Of a stretch of 64,000 nucleotides of DNA, positions 11,336-24,100 are shown one piece after another; positions within the stretch are counted from its first letter, which is position 1, and every line of letters starts with the position of its first letter. Origin of the DNA: Diplosphaera chodatii (Eukaryota > Chlorophyta > Trebouxiophyceae > Prasiolales > Stichococcaceae). Under the pieces are notes generated by a model, which did not search any database, had not been told where the DNA came from, and worked only from the letters and a program-made list of their open reading frames with translations. The translations under genes and the position numbers were made by a program. The stretch lies in NCBI GenBank assembly GCA_032358165.1, contig JAALGY010000036.1:1302001-1366000 (forward strand), read 5' to 3'.

Positions 11336-12326
11336 AGTGCCCCTTGCAGACGTCGGTGCAGGAGCGCAGTGGCCTCAGCTGGTGCTGCTCCCTAGATAGG
11401 TGGCATCCGGCGCTCTGGGGGTGTGCTGGGTGCTGGCCGAGGCACTGGCCTCAATCGAGCAGCATCCTGCAGTTCAACTTGCGACTCTCATGCTTTCAGA
11501 CTGACAGTTTCACAAGCCCTGGCTTGGGGCCATCCCAGACCGAGAACATTCAGTCAATGTTGCAGCAGCACTCGTAGTTGCCGCAGGTGCGCACACAGCA
11601 CGCAGCCCAGCGCAGTGGCCGGGCCGCACGCAGCCAATCAGCTGACGATTGGCAAGGTCAAAGCTGAAAAGGCTCGCAGCTGTTCGTGCAACAGTGAAAA
11701 GGAAAGATTCGTGCGCACCTGCTGCGACCTGGACCTGAGGTGCAGCTGCGTCGGGTACGGCAACGCACAGCTCAGCACGGAGCTGACGCGACGCACATGG
11801 ATGTGATCAACGTAAGAGCTGCCACTGAGGATGTCTGCAAGGCGCGGTGTTGCGCGTTGTGGCGGAGCATATCGGCCATCAGCTGGGGCAGCCCGTGCAG
11901 ATGGGCGCAGCTCTGACCTGGGAAAGGATCTCGGGCCCGTGGGCCGATGTTAGATGTGACACAAGACAAAGGGTGGATCATCAGGTGATCATCAAACTGA
12001 GATGCACATGTTTACTGAATGCTGCTGGCTGCGCGCAGGGCACCACCACGTCAGCTCCAAGGAAAATCAGACTAACTACACTTGATGCGCTTCTTGTTGT
12101 GGACTTTCATTCAGACTGTCCATGTTTCCGAAGCAGAGACGCTCTGTGGTCTATTGTCTTGCAAGGCAGTGTGTCATGTTGTGGCAGGCAGTCTGAGCTG
12201 CACTGCTGGCCGCACAGTGTCTGCTGGACTGCCGGCGGTGGCGGCACTGCGCTAATCATCCAGTAATGCAGCATTTGGTGGTCTGGCAGTTGCTTGGCAG
12301 GCAGGAGTGAGCCGGACAGTGTCAAT
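11336..12326. promoter_or_regulatory. Divergent intergenic region, phosphatase / methyltransferase
   Basis: About 990 bp between opposite-strand start codons. It may include an unrecognised 5' exon of either gene. No clear coding segment or repeat was seen. Confidence 0.3.
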
Positions 12327-14448
12327 ATGGCTGACGGTGGCGACACTCATGCGCCGCCGCCGCACAAGAAGCGGCGGATCGTCACCGGCAGGAGCACGAA
12401 CTCCTTCCTGCGATCCTGGGCCTGGAAGCGTGAGCACAGGTGCCATGTGCTCACTTGATGCTGCATGCGCCTCAATTGTCCAATGGAGGGGACAATATGG
12501 TCGTATCCCTGGTGCTTTACGCAAAGGTCTGCTGAACCGACCAATGCTGCGCTGCAGGCCTGACAGGTGAGGACGGACTCGCCGTTATTGCAACGCTATA
12601 AGTTGATGCGATGGCCTGTGTGCCGAGGGTCATGTTGACGCACACCGTGCTGGCTGCATTCGCAGCTGCTGCCATACATGTGCGTCCGCAATGCTTGCAC
12701 GTGCCTGTGTCGCTCCTGCAGCCCTGAGTGCTGCGCCTGCGCAGCGTGCGCTTCGAGCAGCCGTACGTGCACACGGTGCGGGTGCCAGGCGAGGCCGAAG
12801 ACCGCACGCTGTGTATTCAGCAGGCGCCCTTCAATGCCGAAGGCTTCGCCTCCACAGGCACGATGCCAGGCAGCACCAGCACGTTCCTGCATTATTTAGC
12901 CCCGCTACACACCGTACACAGCCCAGTCGACCTGTGCCGGGGCTGCTCATCAATATCAAGCGTTGGTTCGCGGCCAAACACCATCACACTCATTGCAGTT
13001 GCCATATGATCCTGGCCGCAGTCGCACAATCAACTCCCCGATGGCCCAACCCATTTCGTGCACTTGACAGTGTGGGACAGCTCCATCGTGGTCGCCAAGT
13101 TCCTGGAGAAGCAGGCGGCGCTGGCGGCGGCAGCCGGAAGCAGCAGCAGCAGCAGCAAATGTGATGTCAACGGACGGGCGAGTGCCTTTGCAGCCCGCAG
13201 GACGGCGGATGGTTCTGCAACCACAGGGGATGCCGCAGCGCCTGCCGCCGGAGGGACCGCTGCTGCAGAGGGCGCCGAAGCATCAGCAGCAGCAGAGCAT
13301 CATGCACAGCGTGCAGGCCGTGAATCAGACGCGGGTGCAGCAGAGCGGCCGAACCCAGCCAGTGCCAGCGCGCCTGCTGCAGAGCCACCAGCCGCGGCGG
13401 TGGAGGTGCAGCGCTCAGCGGCACAAGCGGCACCCGGAGTGCGCCACATTGGTGCTGACATGGGCGTCTGGAACCAGCGGTGCTTGGACCTGAGCGCCGG
13501 CTGCGGCCTTGTGGGTGAGCCTGCAACCCTAGGCCCGCCTCGACTCCAGCCATGGCCCCAATCTATGATGCCACCACGCAGCTGTGAGCGTGTGTGTGCA
13601 CAGGTCAAGTGCGTGCATGCCTGGAAGCGACCGTGTGCTGCGCTGCAGGTGTCGTTATGGCGCTACTGGGCGGCCGCGTGACGGCGACGGACCTGAGCCC
13701 CAACCTGCCGCTGCTGCGCACCAACTGCGCTTTCAACGGTGATTGCTCCAGGCTTCCAAGCTTGCGAGGCCTGCTCGTGGACAGCAATTACCATCACAGC
13801 GCATGATCCACACACATGTGACTACATTGCTGTCTAGCAAAGAGACAGGGTGGCGGCAAGTCGCGGGTATGACACCATCGCGCCAAGGCAAGCTCCATCC
13901 AAACGGCTGCTGATGGGCATGCAGGCGTTGACCAGGGTGAGCTAGCAGTCAGGGTACTGGAGCACGAGTGGGGAACTGACGCTGCTGCACTGAGGCCGCC
14001 CTTAGACGTCGTCATTGCCTGCGGTATGGCTCTTTAGCTGAACTCTGCATGCCGGCTGATATCGTTGAGCCTGCCGCATGCGTTCACGTGTTGACACCAG
14101 CGCTGACGCCAGCCTATAACGTGCAGTGGCTTATGATTGCGGCACGCTGAAAAGGTCGTGCCACCACTGCTGGGTTACACTTCGCAACATGTTCTTGCTG
14201 CAGACGTCATGTACATTGATGACGCGGTGAAGCCCCTGGTGAAGACGCTAGCAGCCGTATCAAACGACAGCACGCGCATCTACATTGCACATGGCCGCAA
14301 CCGTCAGGCCGAGGTCAGCTTCTTGGCTGCTGCCAAGGGGCAGTTCGACATCCGCGATGTGCCCAGGGAACAGCTTGATGAGGTCTATCAATGCACTGAT
14401 GTGGCGGTGTGGTGTTTGAGACGAAGAAAGCCAATGTCCCAATCTTAA
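12327..14448 (+). CDS. METTL21/Methyltransf_16-type SAM-dependent methyltransferase
   Basis: Seven-beta-strand methyltransferase of the family that methylates lysines on translation factors and chaperones. Six exons assemble in phase: 12327-12429, 12729-12857, 13071-13514, 13649-13738, 13925-14023 and 14204-14448, giving 369 residues. Seen: an N-terminal basic KKRRIVTGR (possible nuclear signal), VWDSSIVVAKFLEK, SAM-binding motif I as CLDLSAGCGLVGVVMALLGG, then TATDLSPNLPLLRTNC, and PPLDVVIACDVMYIDD (motif equivalent to the family D-x-x-Y), and an end at WCLRRRKPMSQS. Intron 2 has a GC donor (12858) where all other introns use GT. Exon 3 carries an insert of roughly 105 residues, rich in Ala, Ser and Glu, between the WDSS helix and motif I, where family members normally have a short loop. 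The substrate cannot be read from sequence. Confidence 0.9.
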
Positions 14449-15184
14449 TATATTTACGGTATACCACAGTAGGCAGTGCACCCTGCAGCGGTGTGACTGC
14501 AACTGGACCATTAGCCGGCAGCTTACAAGCAGAAAATTTTGTGTGCACGTTCAGATAGGGTCCTGCATGGCGGTGACTGCCAAAGGTATCCGCCCAGCAA
14601 GGCCCTTGCCGTCCATCAAGCCACCGGGGTGTGGGATGTTTCAGTCACATTCCACATCCGTATCATAGTCCACCAGCCGAGGCGGCTCCCGCCTGCACAG
14701 CAGGACACATCGTTTGTGAGGCATCTCCTAGCAAACACCCTGTGGTGTAATATGCTGCGCGGACAAGATCGAGGCGTGCATCGGTCCAGCTGATGGCACA
14801 CGGCCCGCATCCAGCAGCGTGAACCGGCCTCATGTGCAGCAGGACGTGCATACACAACAATTGGACAGCATGTTGTGGCGTATACAGCCACAGCTGCATG
14901 GAACCAGCTGTGGAGGGCGGCGGGCTGCGGGGCCGGGCCAAAGGCTCTGGAAAGGCAGGCGCACTAAAGGGAGTGCCGCTCACCCGACGGTGAAGGGTGG
15001 CGGGCTGCGGGGCCGCGCCGGGGGCCAGGGCGTGCAGCCGGTTGCTGAGTCGGCAGCAGGCTCGGCAGGTGTGGCGGGCGCGGCTTCGGCGGTCTCGGCC
15101 GCCGCGGCGGCTGGCGTGGCGGTCAGGTCGAAGCTCGGCCGCCGCTCTGGCTCTGCAGCAGGGGACGAGCGGCGGCTCAGGCCG
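14449..15184. other. Convergent 3' region with a short direct repeat
   Basis: About 735 bp between the methyltransferase stop and the stop of the giant minus-strand gene. An AATATATTTACGGTATACC stretch follows the methyltransferase stop. A GC-rich 25 bp word (GGGCGGCGGGCTGCGGGGCCG core) occurs at 14910-14935 and again, slightly changed, at 14990-15015. The antisense frame 15190-14974 is open and Ala/Pro-rich but is not needed, because the gene upstream ends cleanly at 15185. Confidence 0.35.
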
Positions 15185-18100
15185 TTACTTGGTGTATGAG
15201 TACGCGTGGTCGAAGTTGTAGGACATCAGCCATTGAGGAGGTGCGTCCTGCAGGTGCTCGGGAACCCGGCACACCCACGCAGGAGATGGGCTTGTCACCT
15301 GCAGCTGATGCGGCCAGGGCGGCCAGAGGCCGTAGGCGTGCCGCCGTCCATGCAGCAAGCTGCGAGGCCGCATTCGTGCCCTGCAGTTTGGAATCAACAG
15401 CTGGCCGGAAGCCTGCAGATGTGCAATGAGGCGCACAAACACAGAACAGGTGCTGCGTGCATGTTCATGTTGTACGCTGCAAGCTGACCTGCAGCCGACC
15501 GTTCAGCCTGCGCGAGCATGCTCATGTGCACTGGAGCCAGCAACTTGCAGCTGGGCTCGCCTAGTGCAGCCTCACACGGCGATGCGCACCTGCTCGTCGT
15601 CCGTACTGCTGCGCAATGGCGGCTGCGGCGCAAAGGTCAGGCTCTGGGCCGCGCTGCGGCGACGGCGGCTGCCGAATCTCATCCCGCCACTGGCGCCAGC
15701 CCCAAAAGTGGGTCCGCCAGGGGTCCCGGCGGAGCTGCCGCAGCAGGAGCTGCCCCCTGGACTCAACCCTGGGCCGCCGCCTGCCGGTGACGCCACCTCT
15801 GCGACTGAGGCACGCACCTGCGTACGCAACAACACGGTGCTTGCCTCCGGCTGCAAGTTATCTTGGCCATGCTCTGCTCCATGTACTCTCAAGCTTCCTC
15901 AAGTGCAACTAGAGGTACTGTCCTATAAGATGTTCTAGGCTGCACTCCGTGCCTGTTTCTGCTTTGCAGGCACTGCAGACTGTGTCACTTCACAAACCAT
16001 TACTCCATACACCGGGTACTTCCACAGGGGGATGCGCGGCGCACCGCAGAGCCGGCGGTGGGCGGCAGGCCGGGCAAAGATCCGACGGCGCCGCCGCGGG
16101 CGCCCAGGGGGGAGAACTGCGCCATGGGCGAGAAGCTGCCGAGCGGCGACTCGAAGGTGGGCGACGGCGGGAAGATGGGCGAGTCCACCAGGCCCGCTAC
16201 AGGGCTGGGCGACCTGCGGCACTCCTGATTGTCAGCCGATGCCGAACAGCATGGCTGGAGTACGCTGTCAGCAGGAAAGACACGCCCCAGCATGGCCTTC
16301 TGGACGTCATGGCAGCATCGGGAGTGCAGCAGTGCCAGCTGAGTCCCGCCACAGCACCTGTCGGGTGATGAGTCCTCGATGGGGGAGCCCAGGCCACCCA
16401 GCGTCGGCGCTGCAGCGTCGGGAGACCCCAGCTGCGCAACTTCATCCGCGTCCGCGCCGCTTGCAATCTCGATGCCTGCATGTGGACGTGGCAGATATGC
16501 AGCAAAGAAACTGGTGGAGTCGGGCCAGCGCGGGGCGTGTGCATGTGTGCTGTCGGCATGGTGACTTGTGTGCCAGCTCAAGCAGCGGCTCCGGCTCACC
16601 TGGGGTGGCGCTGGAGTCTGCGAGGCTGGCGCCGCTGCAGGGTGGGCTGCCGGGGTCGCCGCCTGGGATGACGAGGCTGAGCCCACAGGCGCCACTGCTG
16701 CCACCGCCAAGCGAGGAGCCATCGTCCGATGCAGCGGCACCAGGAGAAGGGGGACCCCCACTGGTGACGCTGGCAACCATTAGCTTGTCCGTGTCAGCGG
16801 CAGCCGCTGGCGCCGTGGTACAGGCTGCAGATGCTGGGCTTGGCGTGCTGCCGAAGTTCATCTGTTGCGGACGACAGAGCGCCCTTTCAGATGGTTCACA
16901 GAAGTGACATGCCTGGCAATCGAGTGTTGAATGGTCTTGGTGCACTTGACATGAGTGCAAGCACCATACATACTGCAGGAGCATGGCATAGCTCTAAGTA
17001 GAAATCCTGCAGCGTAGTCCCAGACGGACCTGCTCAGCGGAGTACAGGCGCGCCTGCGTCTCGCGCAGCTCTGCACGCAGCCGCTGCAGCCGCGCGGTGA
17101 TGCCGCCCCACCCTGCAGCAGCAGCACCACCCAGTCGAAAGTATGCCACAGCATTCGGCAATGCTCAAGTGCCGGCGACCCATTACAGCTACAGGGTGGC
17201 TCAGCTACAAAGTTTCAAGTGCCAGCCACCTGCTGCCGGGCGTCCAGCGGCTGGCGTGGGCGGCTCACTGGCGCCGGCCGCTGCAGGGCTGGCTGCCGCG
17301 GGGGTCAGCGGCAGGGCAATCGGCGTGGGGCTGGCGCAGCACCGCCCGCCGGCGGCCCCCGGCAGGATCGCCGCCAGCGCGGACACGGGCGTGAGCGCGT
17401 CCCCATCGTCCGACTCGTGCGGCGGACTGCAGGGTGTCACGAAAGTCTGTAGGTGATATCTTTGCGCACAAGCTATACATGCCGTACTGGTTGGACACAT
17501 GCTGGTGCTCGTGTTCACCTCCTGTATGCCTCTCAGTGATGCTGCAGGTGTTGCCAGGAGCGCAGTGCCATTGTAACATCATTGACACATCACCACCCGG
17601 TGGTGCAGGAGAGCAGGTCGACTCACGGGGAGGCGGCCGGCGTCTCTGCCGCAGCAGCCGGGGGCGCTTCGACCAGCACCAAAGCGGGGCTTGCTGCCGG
17701 CGGCGGCGGCGGTGGCAGCTGCAGCACGCGAGCCGGCGGGCCCAGGGCGATGGCGATGTGGCGCGGCGGCGGTGGCACGGCCCCAAAGCCCCGCTGGTCA
17801 AAGTGCCGGATCGCGCCCAGCACCCCACCCTGCACCAGTCAGTCAAGGACCTTGCACGTGCCACAGAGTTTAGCAGGTGCAGCGCATGCCAAGGCCTCGA
17901 AAGCAGATGGATCGTGTCACCCAGATGCTACTGTAGGATGCGAAATTGCCAGCAGACCAGCAGGGCAACGCCGCACCTTGCGTACGATGTCGCCGGGGCT
18001 GGCGGTCACGCTGCGCTGCCGGCTGCGGGGTCGGGCGGCAGGGGATGGCGTGCCGGGGCTGTCACCCTGTAGGGACTGTAGCGAGGGCTGCGGCGGTGCT

Positions 18101-21100
18101 GCCGCTGGCGGCGACGCCACGGCTGGTGAAGAGGGACTGGGCAGCGGTGGAGACTCCGATGGTGATGTGGCGGCGGGTGAGGCCGGTGGCGGCGGCAACG
18201 TGGCGGCGGGTGGCGCTGGGCCGTCTGGCGACGGAGAGCTGAACAAGCTGTGCGGTGACTGCAGTGGAGAGTGCGCAGGTGCATCATGTGGGGACTCCGG
18301 GGACTCCGGGGCTGGCGATGCCAGAAAGGGACCTTCCGGGGGGCTTGCGTCCGGGGACCCCACGGGCGATGCACTGACTGGAGACGGCGCTGGAGACGCA
18401 GCAGCTGGGGAGGTGGGCGTTGGCGGTGGCGCGCTCGGGCTGCCGCCAGGCGCCTGTGCAGCGTCGAGAGCTGCTGCGCCTGCGCTGCTGCCCGGGGTCG
18501 GCGGCGCCGCGGCAGCGGCCGCGGCAGCCGCTGCAGGGCTGCCTGATGCGCTGCTGTCCGTGTCCACAGCCACCGCGGCACTGTCGGCACTCTGCACCGG
18601 GCCGCATGCTCGAGGAGCGGCGGCGCCTGCTAGCGTGCTGTCAAGCGATGGCTCCAGGGGGCAGGGCACTGCGCCAGGGCTGGCCGCGTCGCCCACAAAG
18701 GCGCGCACCAGCATCGGCGTGCAGCCGGGACTCAGGGGCAGCACCGCCGGGATGCCGGGCGTCGCAGGCGGCAGACTGTCCGCTCCGCTGCTGTCCGGAC
18801 GGCTTGCGCCTTCGCCAGCCTCCCCGCTTGCGGCAGCTTCTGGCAGCGTCAGTGTGGCTGCTGCTGGCGCAGCGCCCCAGGGGGTGTCCGCCGTGGGCGC
18901 CTGCTCGGCAGCTGCATCATCCGAAGCCGGCGACCGCGGCAGCAGGCTGTTGTCTGACGGCTGGTCCGGAGCTGGGTGCTCCGCTGCGCTTGCCGCATCC
19001 GGCATGGCAGCTTCCCCCACCGCATCCTCCACGGCGAATGCGAAAACTGCTCCTTCTGCACTATGCGGCTGCGCTGCAGGGTGGGGGCTCAGCAGCATGT
19101 GCTGCACGCTCTCTGGTGTCGCAACCTCCTCAGCCGCTGGCCCCGGGGGAGGCGCATGCGGAGTGTGACCAGCATTGCTGCACAGGGCGCCGGGGCTGGC
19201 TTCAGCGGTTGCGATGCTGCCAGTATCCGAACGCCCTGGTGAATTGCTGGCACAGGCGCTGCTGCCGTGACTGCCCAGATGAACCGCAGCAGCCTCAGGA
19301 TGGTCCCCCTCCAGCAGCAGCGGCGAGCTGCTGTCAGCAGCGCTGCCTTGGCTGCAGGCGCTGTCGGGGCTGTCCGGCAGGCGGAAGGGCGGCACCCCGA
19401 TGCTGCCGTGGCTGCGGCCGCTGCTGGTGCTGCCTCCGCTGCCTCCACTCCCGGTGCAGCTGCTTCCGGCGCTGATGGCGTGCGACACTGGCGTGGCAGC
19501 CGCAGCCCCAGATGTGCCGGAGCTGTCCGATTCAACGTCTTCAGATGCTGGGGACTCCGTTGAAAGCAGGCTGGCGAGGGGCGGCGGCGACGTCGGCCAC
19601 GACACGACGTCCTCAGCTGCCGCGCACGGGCTGTCGTGCACTGCCGCGCGCCAGCTGCTCTGCTCCGGGCTCAGCAGCTCTGCATCTGGCTGCCCAGCTG
19701 CACCGGCCGGCTGCGTGCTGCTGGCTGATGGTTCAGACGGCGCGAGTAGCGAGCTGACGGCTTGGCGGTCACCTGTGTCAATAGTCACATCATCGGATGC
19801 TGCTGCTGCTGCTGCAGGGCTCTGGAGGCCCGCAGGACTGCAGGTGTCAAGCCACGCTGCTGCGGCCTCCTGGTCGAGCGCTGCGTCCGCTGCAGCTGCA
19901 TCCTGATCAGGCGCAGCCTCTGGTGCTGGTGCCAGAGGTGCAGCGGGCTCTGCAACGGTGTCTCCGGGCTCTTGCGCGGGGCCTGCATCACGCTGCACCG
20001 CTACAGGGCTGCCGGCTGGCGCCTCGCCATCGCTGCTGCACACGTCCCACTCCTGCTCGCCAGCCGTGACATAGCCCTGCAGGTGCAGTGTGGCGGCATC
20101 CCACTCAGCGCTGCTGTGGTGCATGGTGTAGGAATTTCGAATCAGGTTTGTGTGGAGAAAGGCCAGCTAACCGATGGGTTTGATCACGGTGCAGAAGTAT
20201 ATGCTGAGCTGGGCTGCAGCCCTACGGGGTGCTCTGGGTTCTGCGGTCAGGCCAGGGCTTGGCTAGTGGCTGGACAGCGCACCTCGCAGTCGGAGTCGAA
20301 GCCGTCGCCGCGGCCGGGCGTGAAGCCGCCCAGCAGGCTGAGCCGGCGCACGGCCGCCTTGGAGGGGCTGGCGGCGGGCGTGCTGCAGCCGGAGGCGCCG
20401 CCGCGCCGTGGCGTGGCCGCCGCGAGCTGCAGCAGCGCGGCGGCCAGCTGCATGCGCAGCGCTGCGTTCTCATCTGCCACTCCCGGCTGCGCCGCCTGCT
20501 GCGCCGGCGCAACGGGCGCGGGCAGCTGCGCTGCGGGCTGTGCATCCTGCGGGAAGCACCAAAGGTGACCATGTGCATCCAGCAGTGTTGCAACAGCGTA
20601 ACACTGCCGCCGCTGCATGTCATTACAGCTGACTAGATACAGGTGTTGATGTTGTGGGACATCAAGGGAGCAGCCCACCACCGCAGCCTCTGCGGCCCGC
20701 TGCTCAGCGTCCGCGGCAGCAGCGGCGGCTGCTTGCAATTCCGCCTCCATGATCGCGGATCGGCGGGCAGCCTCGGCGGCGGCGGCCTCTGCAGCCTGAT
20801 GAGCCTCCTCAACCTCAGCCCTGCAAGGCACAGGAACGGGCGTCTTCGTTTGTCGGACGCCTCTGGCTGACTGAGCGCATATGCAGGACACGAGGCACAT
20901 GGCACGACGGCAACATCATGCCCTTTTACTCCTCCAAGCATTGCTCGTACCTGGCACAAAGGAGCTCGGCCTCGAGCACAGCAGCATGCTCCGCTGCCTG
21001 AGCACCGGTGTCAGCAGCTGCTGCAGCAGCAGCGTTTGCACTGCTGGCTGCCTGCCCTTCTGCTGCCGCCTCGGCCTGCGACAGACGCTGACGGGCTGCC

Positions 21101-24100
21101 TCCAGCTCGGCATGCAGCGCCTCAACCTCACTCTGCACAGCCGATGGCCAGTCAGCTACAGGTTATAAAACAGAAGCACGAATGGTTGGCATCGGCAGCT
21201 CAGGGCAGCACCAACCGCCTTGAATTACTGCCACCCAGTGACGCTCCGTAGCCCTGGCATTCAAGTGCAAGCACCAAAACTTCAGTCTTGCATGTCTCTC
21301 AGCACCGCGCAGGTACCTGGCGCTCAGCTGCAAGCGCGTCAGACTGCACCCGCAGCGCCGCCAGCTGCTGCTGCGCTGCCGCAGCATCCTCCCGGCTCTG
21401 GTCCAAGCTGTTGGCCAGCTCATTGCGCACACGATCCAGCTCAGCACGTAGCGCCTCGTTGTCGTGCGCCACTGCTTCGGCGTGTTCCACCTGCGGCGCA
21501 AGATACTTCCAGTTCAATATGACTGAAGCAAACACACCGCGTTGGGTAGCATGCAACAGTGTGATACTGCCTTGGTGAGCTTGTGTGCAAGTTGGCAGCA
21601 GCAGGGTCCAGGGCTCGTGAGGTTTGGCGTCTGCGGCAGTGAACAAATCTTGAGGGGGTGCACCATGGCGGCCCAGTGGCCGGCGGCCTGATCCGCCTCC
21701 GCCGATGCGATCTCCAGCTCTGACGCGGCCACGCGCTTGACCAAACTGCGCAGCGCGCGCACCTCCCCCGCTGCGCCCCACATCGCCTGCAAAACATGTC
21801 AACACAAACATCTGGCGCTGTGGTGTATGCTGGTTACAAGTACGCTTGCACACGCATTGACAAGGTGAATGCCAGCCCATACAGGCCGGGGATGGGGATG
21901 CTAGGCCTGACAGCACTATACGGCTCGGCTTGCGTTGGGTAAGCAGTGCTACACACAGTGCAACCTGATACTAGCACAACCTGATACTAGCAAAGTGTAG
22001 TTCGGGGTGGTGGGTGCGCTTCGAACCTGCAGCCCCCGCTGCGCGGGCGTGGTGACTTCCGCCAGGCCGGTGGCGGCCATCCAGGTCTCCAGGCTGCCGC
22101 GCCCCGGCGTCGCATCCCCACCTGCAATCCAGGCATGACATACTCCGTCGTGTATCCTTCGCAAGACCAGTCCTTAAGCTCATGTAGTCGATTGATCCGT
22201 GCTCCGTGATGACTGTGCGAGATCGCTCTGCCCGGCAGCAGCATGCAACATTGACTGTGTAGCAGTCGGCCACTTCGGGTGCATGCAGTGGCAGCTGTGC
22301 AATGATGACCTTCGGGCCTGACGGCTGTGGCGGCGGGTGTGCCGGCTGCTGGCGCAGGGGGCACAGCAGCATCGGCAGGCATCTCGGGCGGCGCGCCACT
22401 GCTCGCATCTGCAAGGGGACTGCATGCTGCCTGGCAACCACCAGCAGTGCCGGCGGGCTGCGCTGGAGCTGCTGCTGGCGAAGCCGCAGTCTCGGCCTCG
22501 TCATCCCCGCCTGCAGTTTCTGCCTGCAGCCCGCCTGCAGCGCTGGCATGCTCTGTGGCCGCTGGGCTGTCCTGCCGGGTGGCACTGCCGCCGCCGCTGC
22601 CGGCAGGGCTGCTGTCGGCTGCCTTGCCGCCGGCCGTGAGGGTCTGCGTCTTGGGCGTCACGGGGCTGTCCGCATCCGAGTCCTCACATGCTGCGGCACA
22701 GGGAGACTGAGCTCAAACAGATTCGTTGCAATCTTGTAAGAACTCATTTGCGGACAGTCCATGTGCAGACCCCACGAAAAAAGGGGTTTCTGAGTGTGCA
22801 TATGTACGCAAGGCCTGGTCCTGGACTATAGACCCTACTGTGTGGGTCTTTACCAGTGGCAGTGCCCAGGTTGGGGGAGTCGTAGGAGGAGCCGCGCAGG
22901 TGGCGCAGCATGGACAGGTAGGGCTTTGCGGCGCTGGCGGTGGGCGGCGGCTGCTGCGGCGGGGTGGGCCGGCCATCAGCCGGCTCTGGGCTGTCGTGCA
23001 CCTGCGCATCAAACTACAAAGCAATGGCAACGGCCAGCAGTACATGCTATGCAGGCTGTACACATTGTGCTCGTCCCGGTAACCTACTGTAGCTGGTAAA
23101 ACAGCAGCGTTGCACATCGTTGCTGGCAGATATTCACGAGTAGCGTGCCACCTGCTGCTCCTGGTCGGGCGAGGCGCACAGGGGGTCGAAGGCCTGCTGG
23201 TCCACCGTCACAGGGGGCGTGAGGCGCACCTGCAGACAATGCGTGCCACCTTTCAGTGAACACTGCAGCACCCGCGAACGCCACGCTGCACATGGGAGTA
23301 GTCTCAGCACATTGCAGCTATGCGCAGGGTGCAGTGCACATGCTGCCGCGACGAGGCAAGGCATCACACCGCAGATCGGATTCAATCATAGATATGAGAC
23401 CGCAAATCAGCTGGAACACACCATGCCGACGCTGCTCATGCCGGCGCCCACGCTGACGCTGCGGGTGTGGGCCCGCCGGCCGCAGGAGCTGCCGGGCGAC
23501 CAGCGCGACGCCGCCGTCAGCGGGGAGCTCGACCCATGCCCCGTGAGCTCCTGCACAGCAAAGGGAATCGTAAGATTGTCCATCTTAGCATGTTACACTA
23601 GCGTTACACTGGCGCCTCTGAAGTGGGTGCCAATAACAAGTCAAGAGCAACCCCTGGGGTACGTGACGGTCCCCTGGTGCAGTCCATCAGCTTGAGCGAC
23701 AGGTCAGGCTGTGCTGTGCTCAGCGCTTTGCTTGTCAGGGGTAGCGCATGCAACCTGGCTGTTGTTGGTGATATGTCCATAAGCCTGCAAAACTGATCGC
23801 AGTGCACGAAGCATACCTTCAGCGTTGGCAGCACGAAGTCGGGGGGCGCGCCGAAGCGGCCGCTGCGGCCGGCGCCGCTGCAGCTGTCCACCGACTCGGT
23901 GGCGGGCGACGCCAGGGAGATGACGCAGCCGCCGCTGTCGCCGCCTGGCAGCAGCCCGTCCTCGACCGCGTCTGCGCAGCCAGACAGCACACATCGGTGA
24001 TGAGGTGTGTCTGCCCTGCTGCTACCAGCGCGTGCACATGACAGGCTGCCGTGCGAGTCGTGGACATGCTGCATGGTGTCCATTTGAGCGGCATTCGAGC

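Noticed and set aside
14974..15190. Open antisense Ala/Pro-rich segment ending PPFTVG, as a possible last exon of the giant gene
   Set aside because: The exon at 15247 reads in phase from the upstream CAG donor to SYNFDHAYSYTK and a TAA at 15187-15185, which ends the gene before this segment.
17582..19168. 528-codon plus-strand open frame (Gly/Ala/Asp-rich)
   Set aside because: It is the antisense shadow of the GC-rich disordered exon of the minus-strand giant gene; GC-rich simple codons leave all frames open.
18420..19475. 351-codon plus-strand open frame
   Set aside because: Another shadow of the same low-complexity exon; Arg/Cys/Pro-rich with no protein-like pattern.
19795..19820. GCT-type trinucleotide run as a microsatellite of note
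   Set aside because: It simply encodes an Ala tract in the minus-strand disordered exon.
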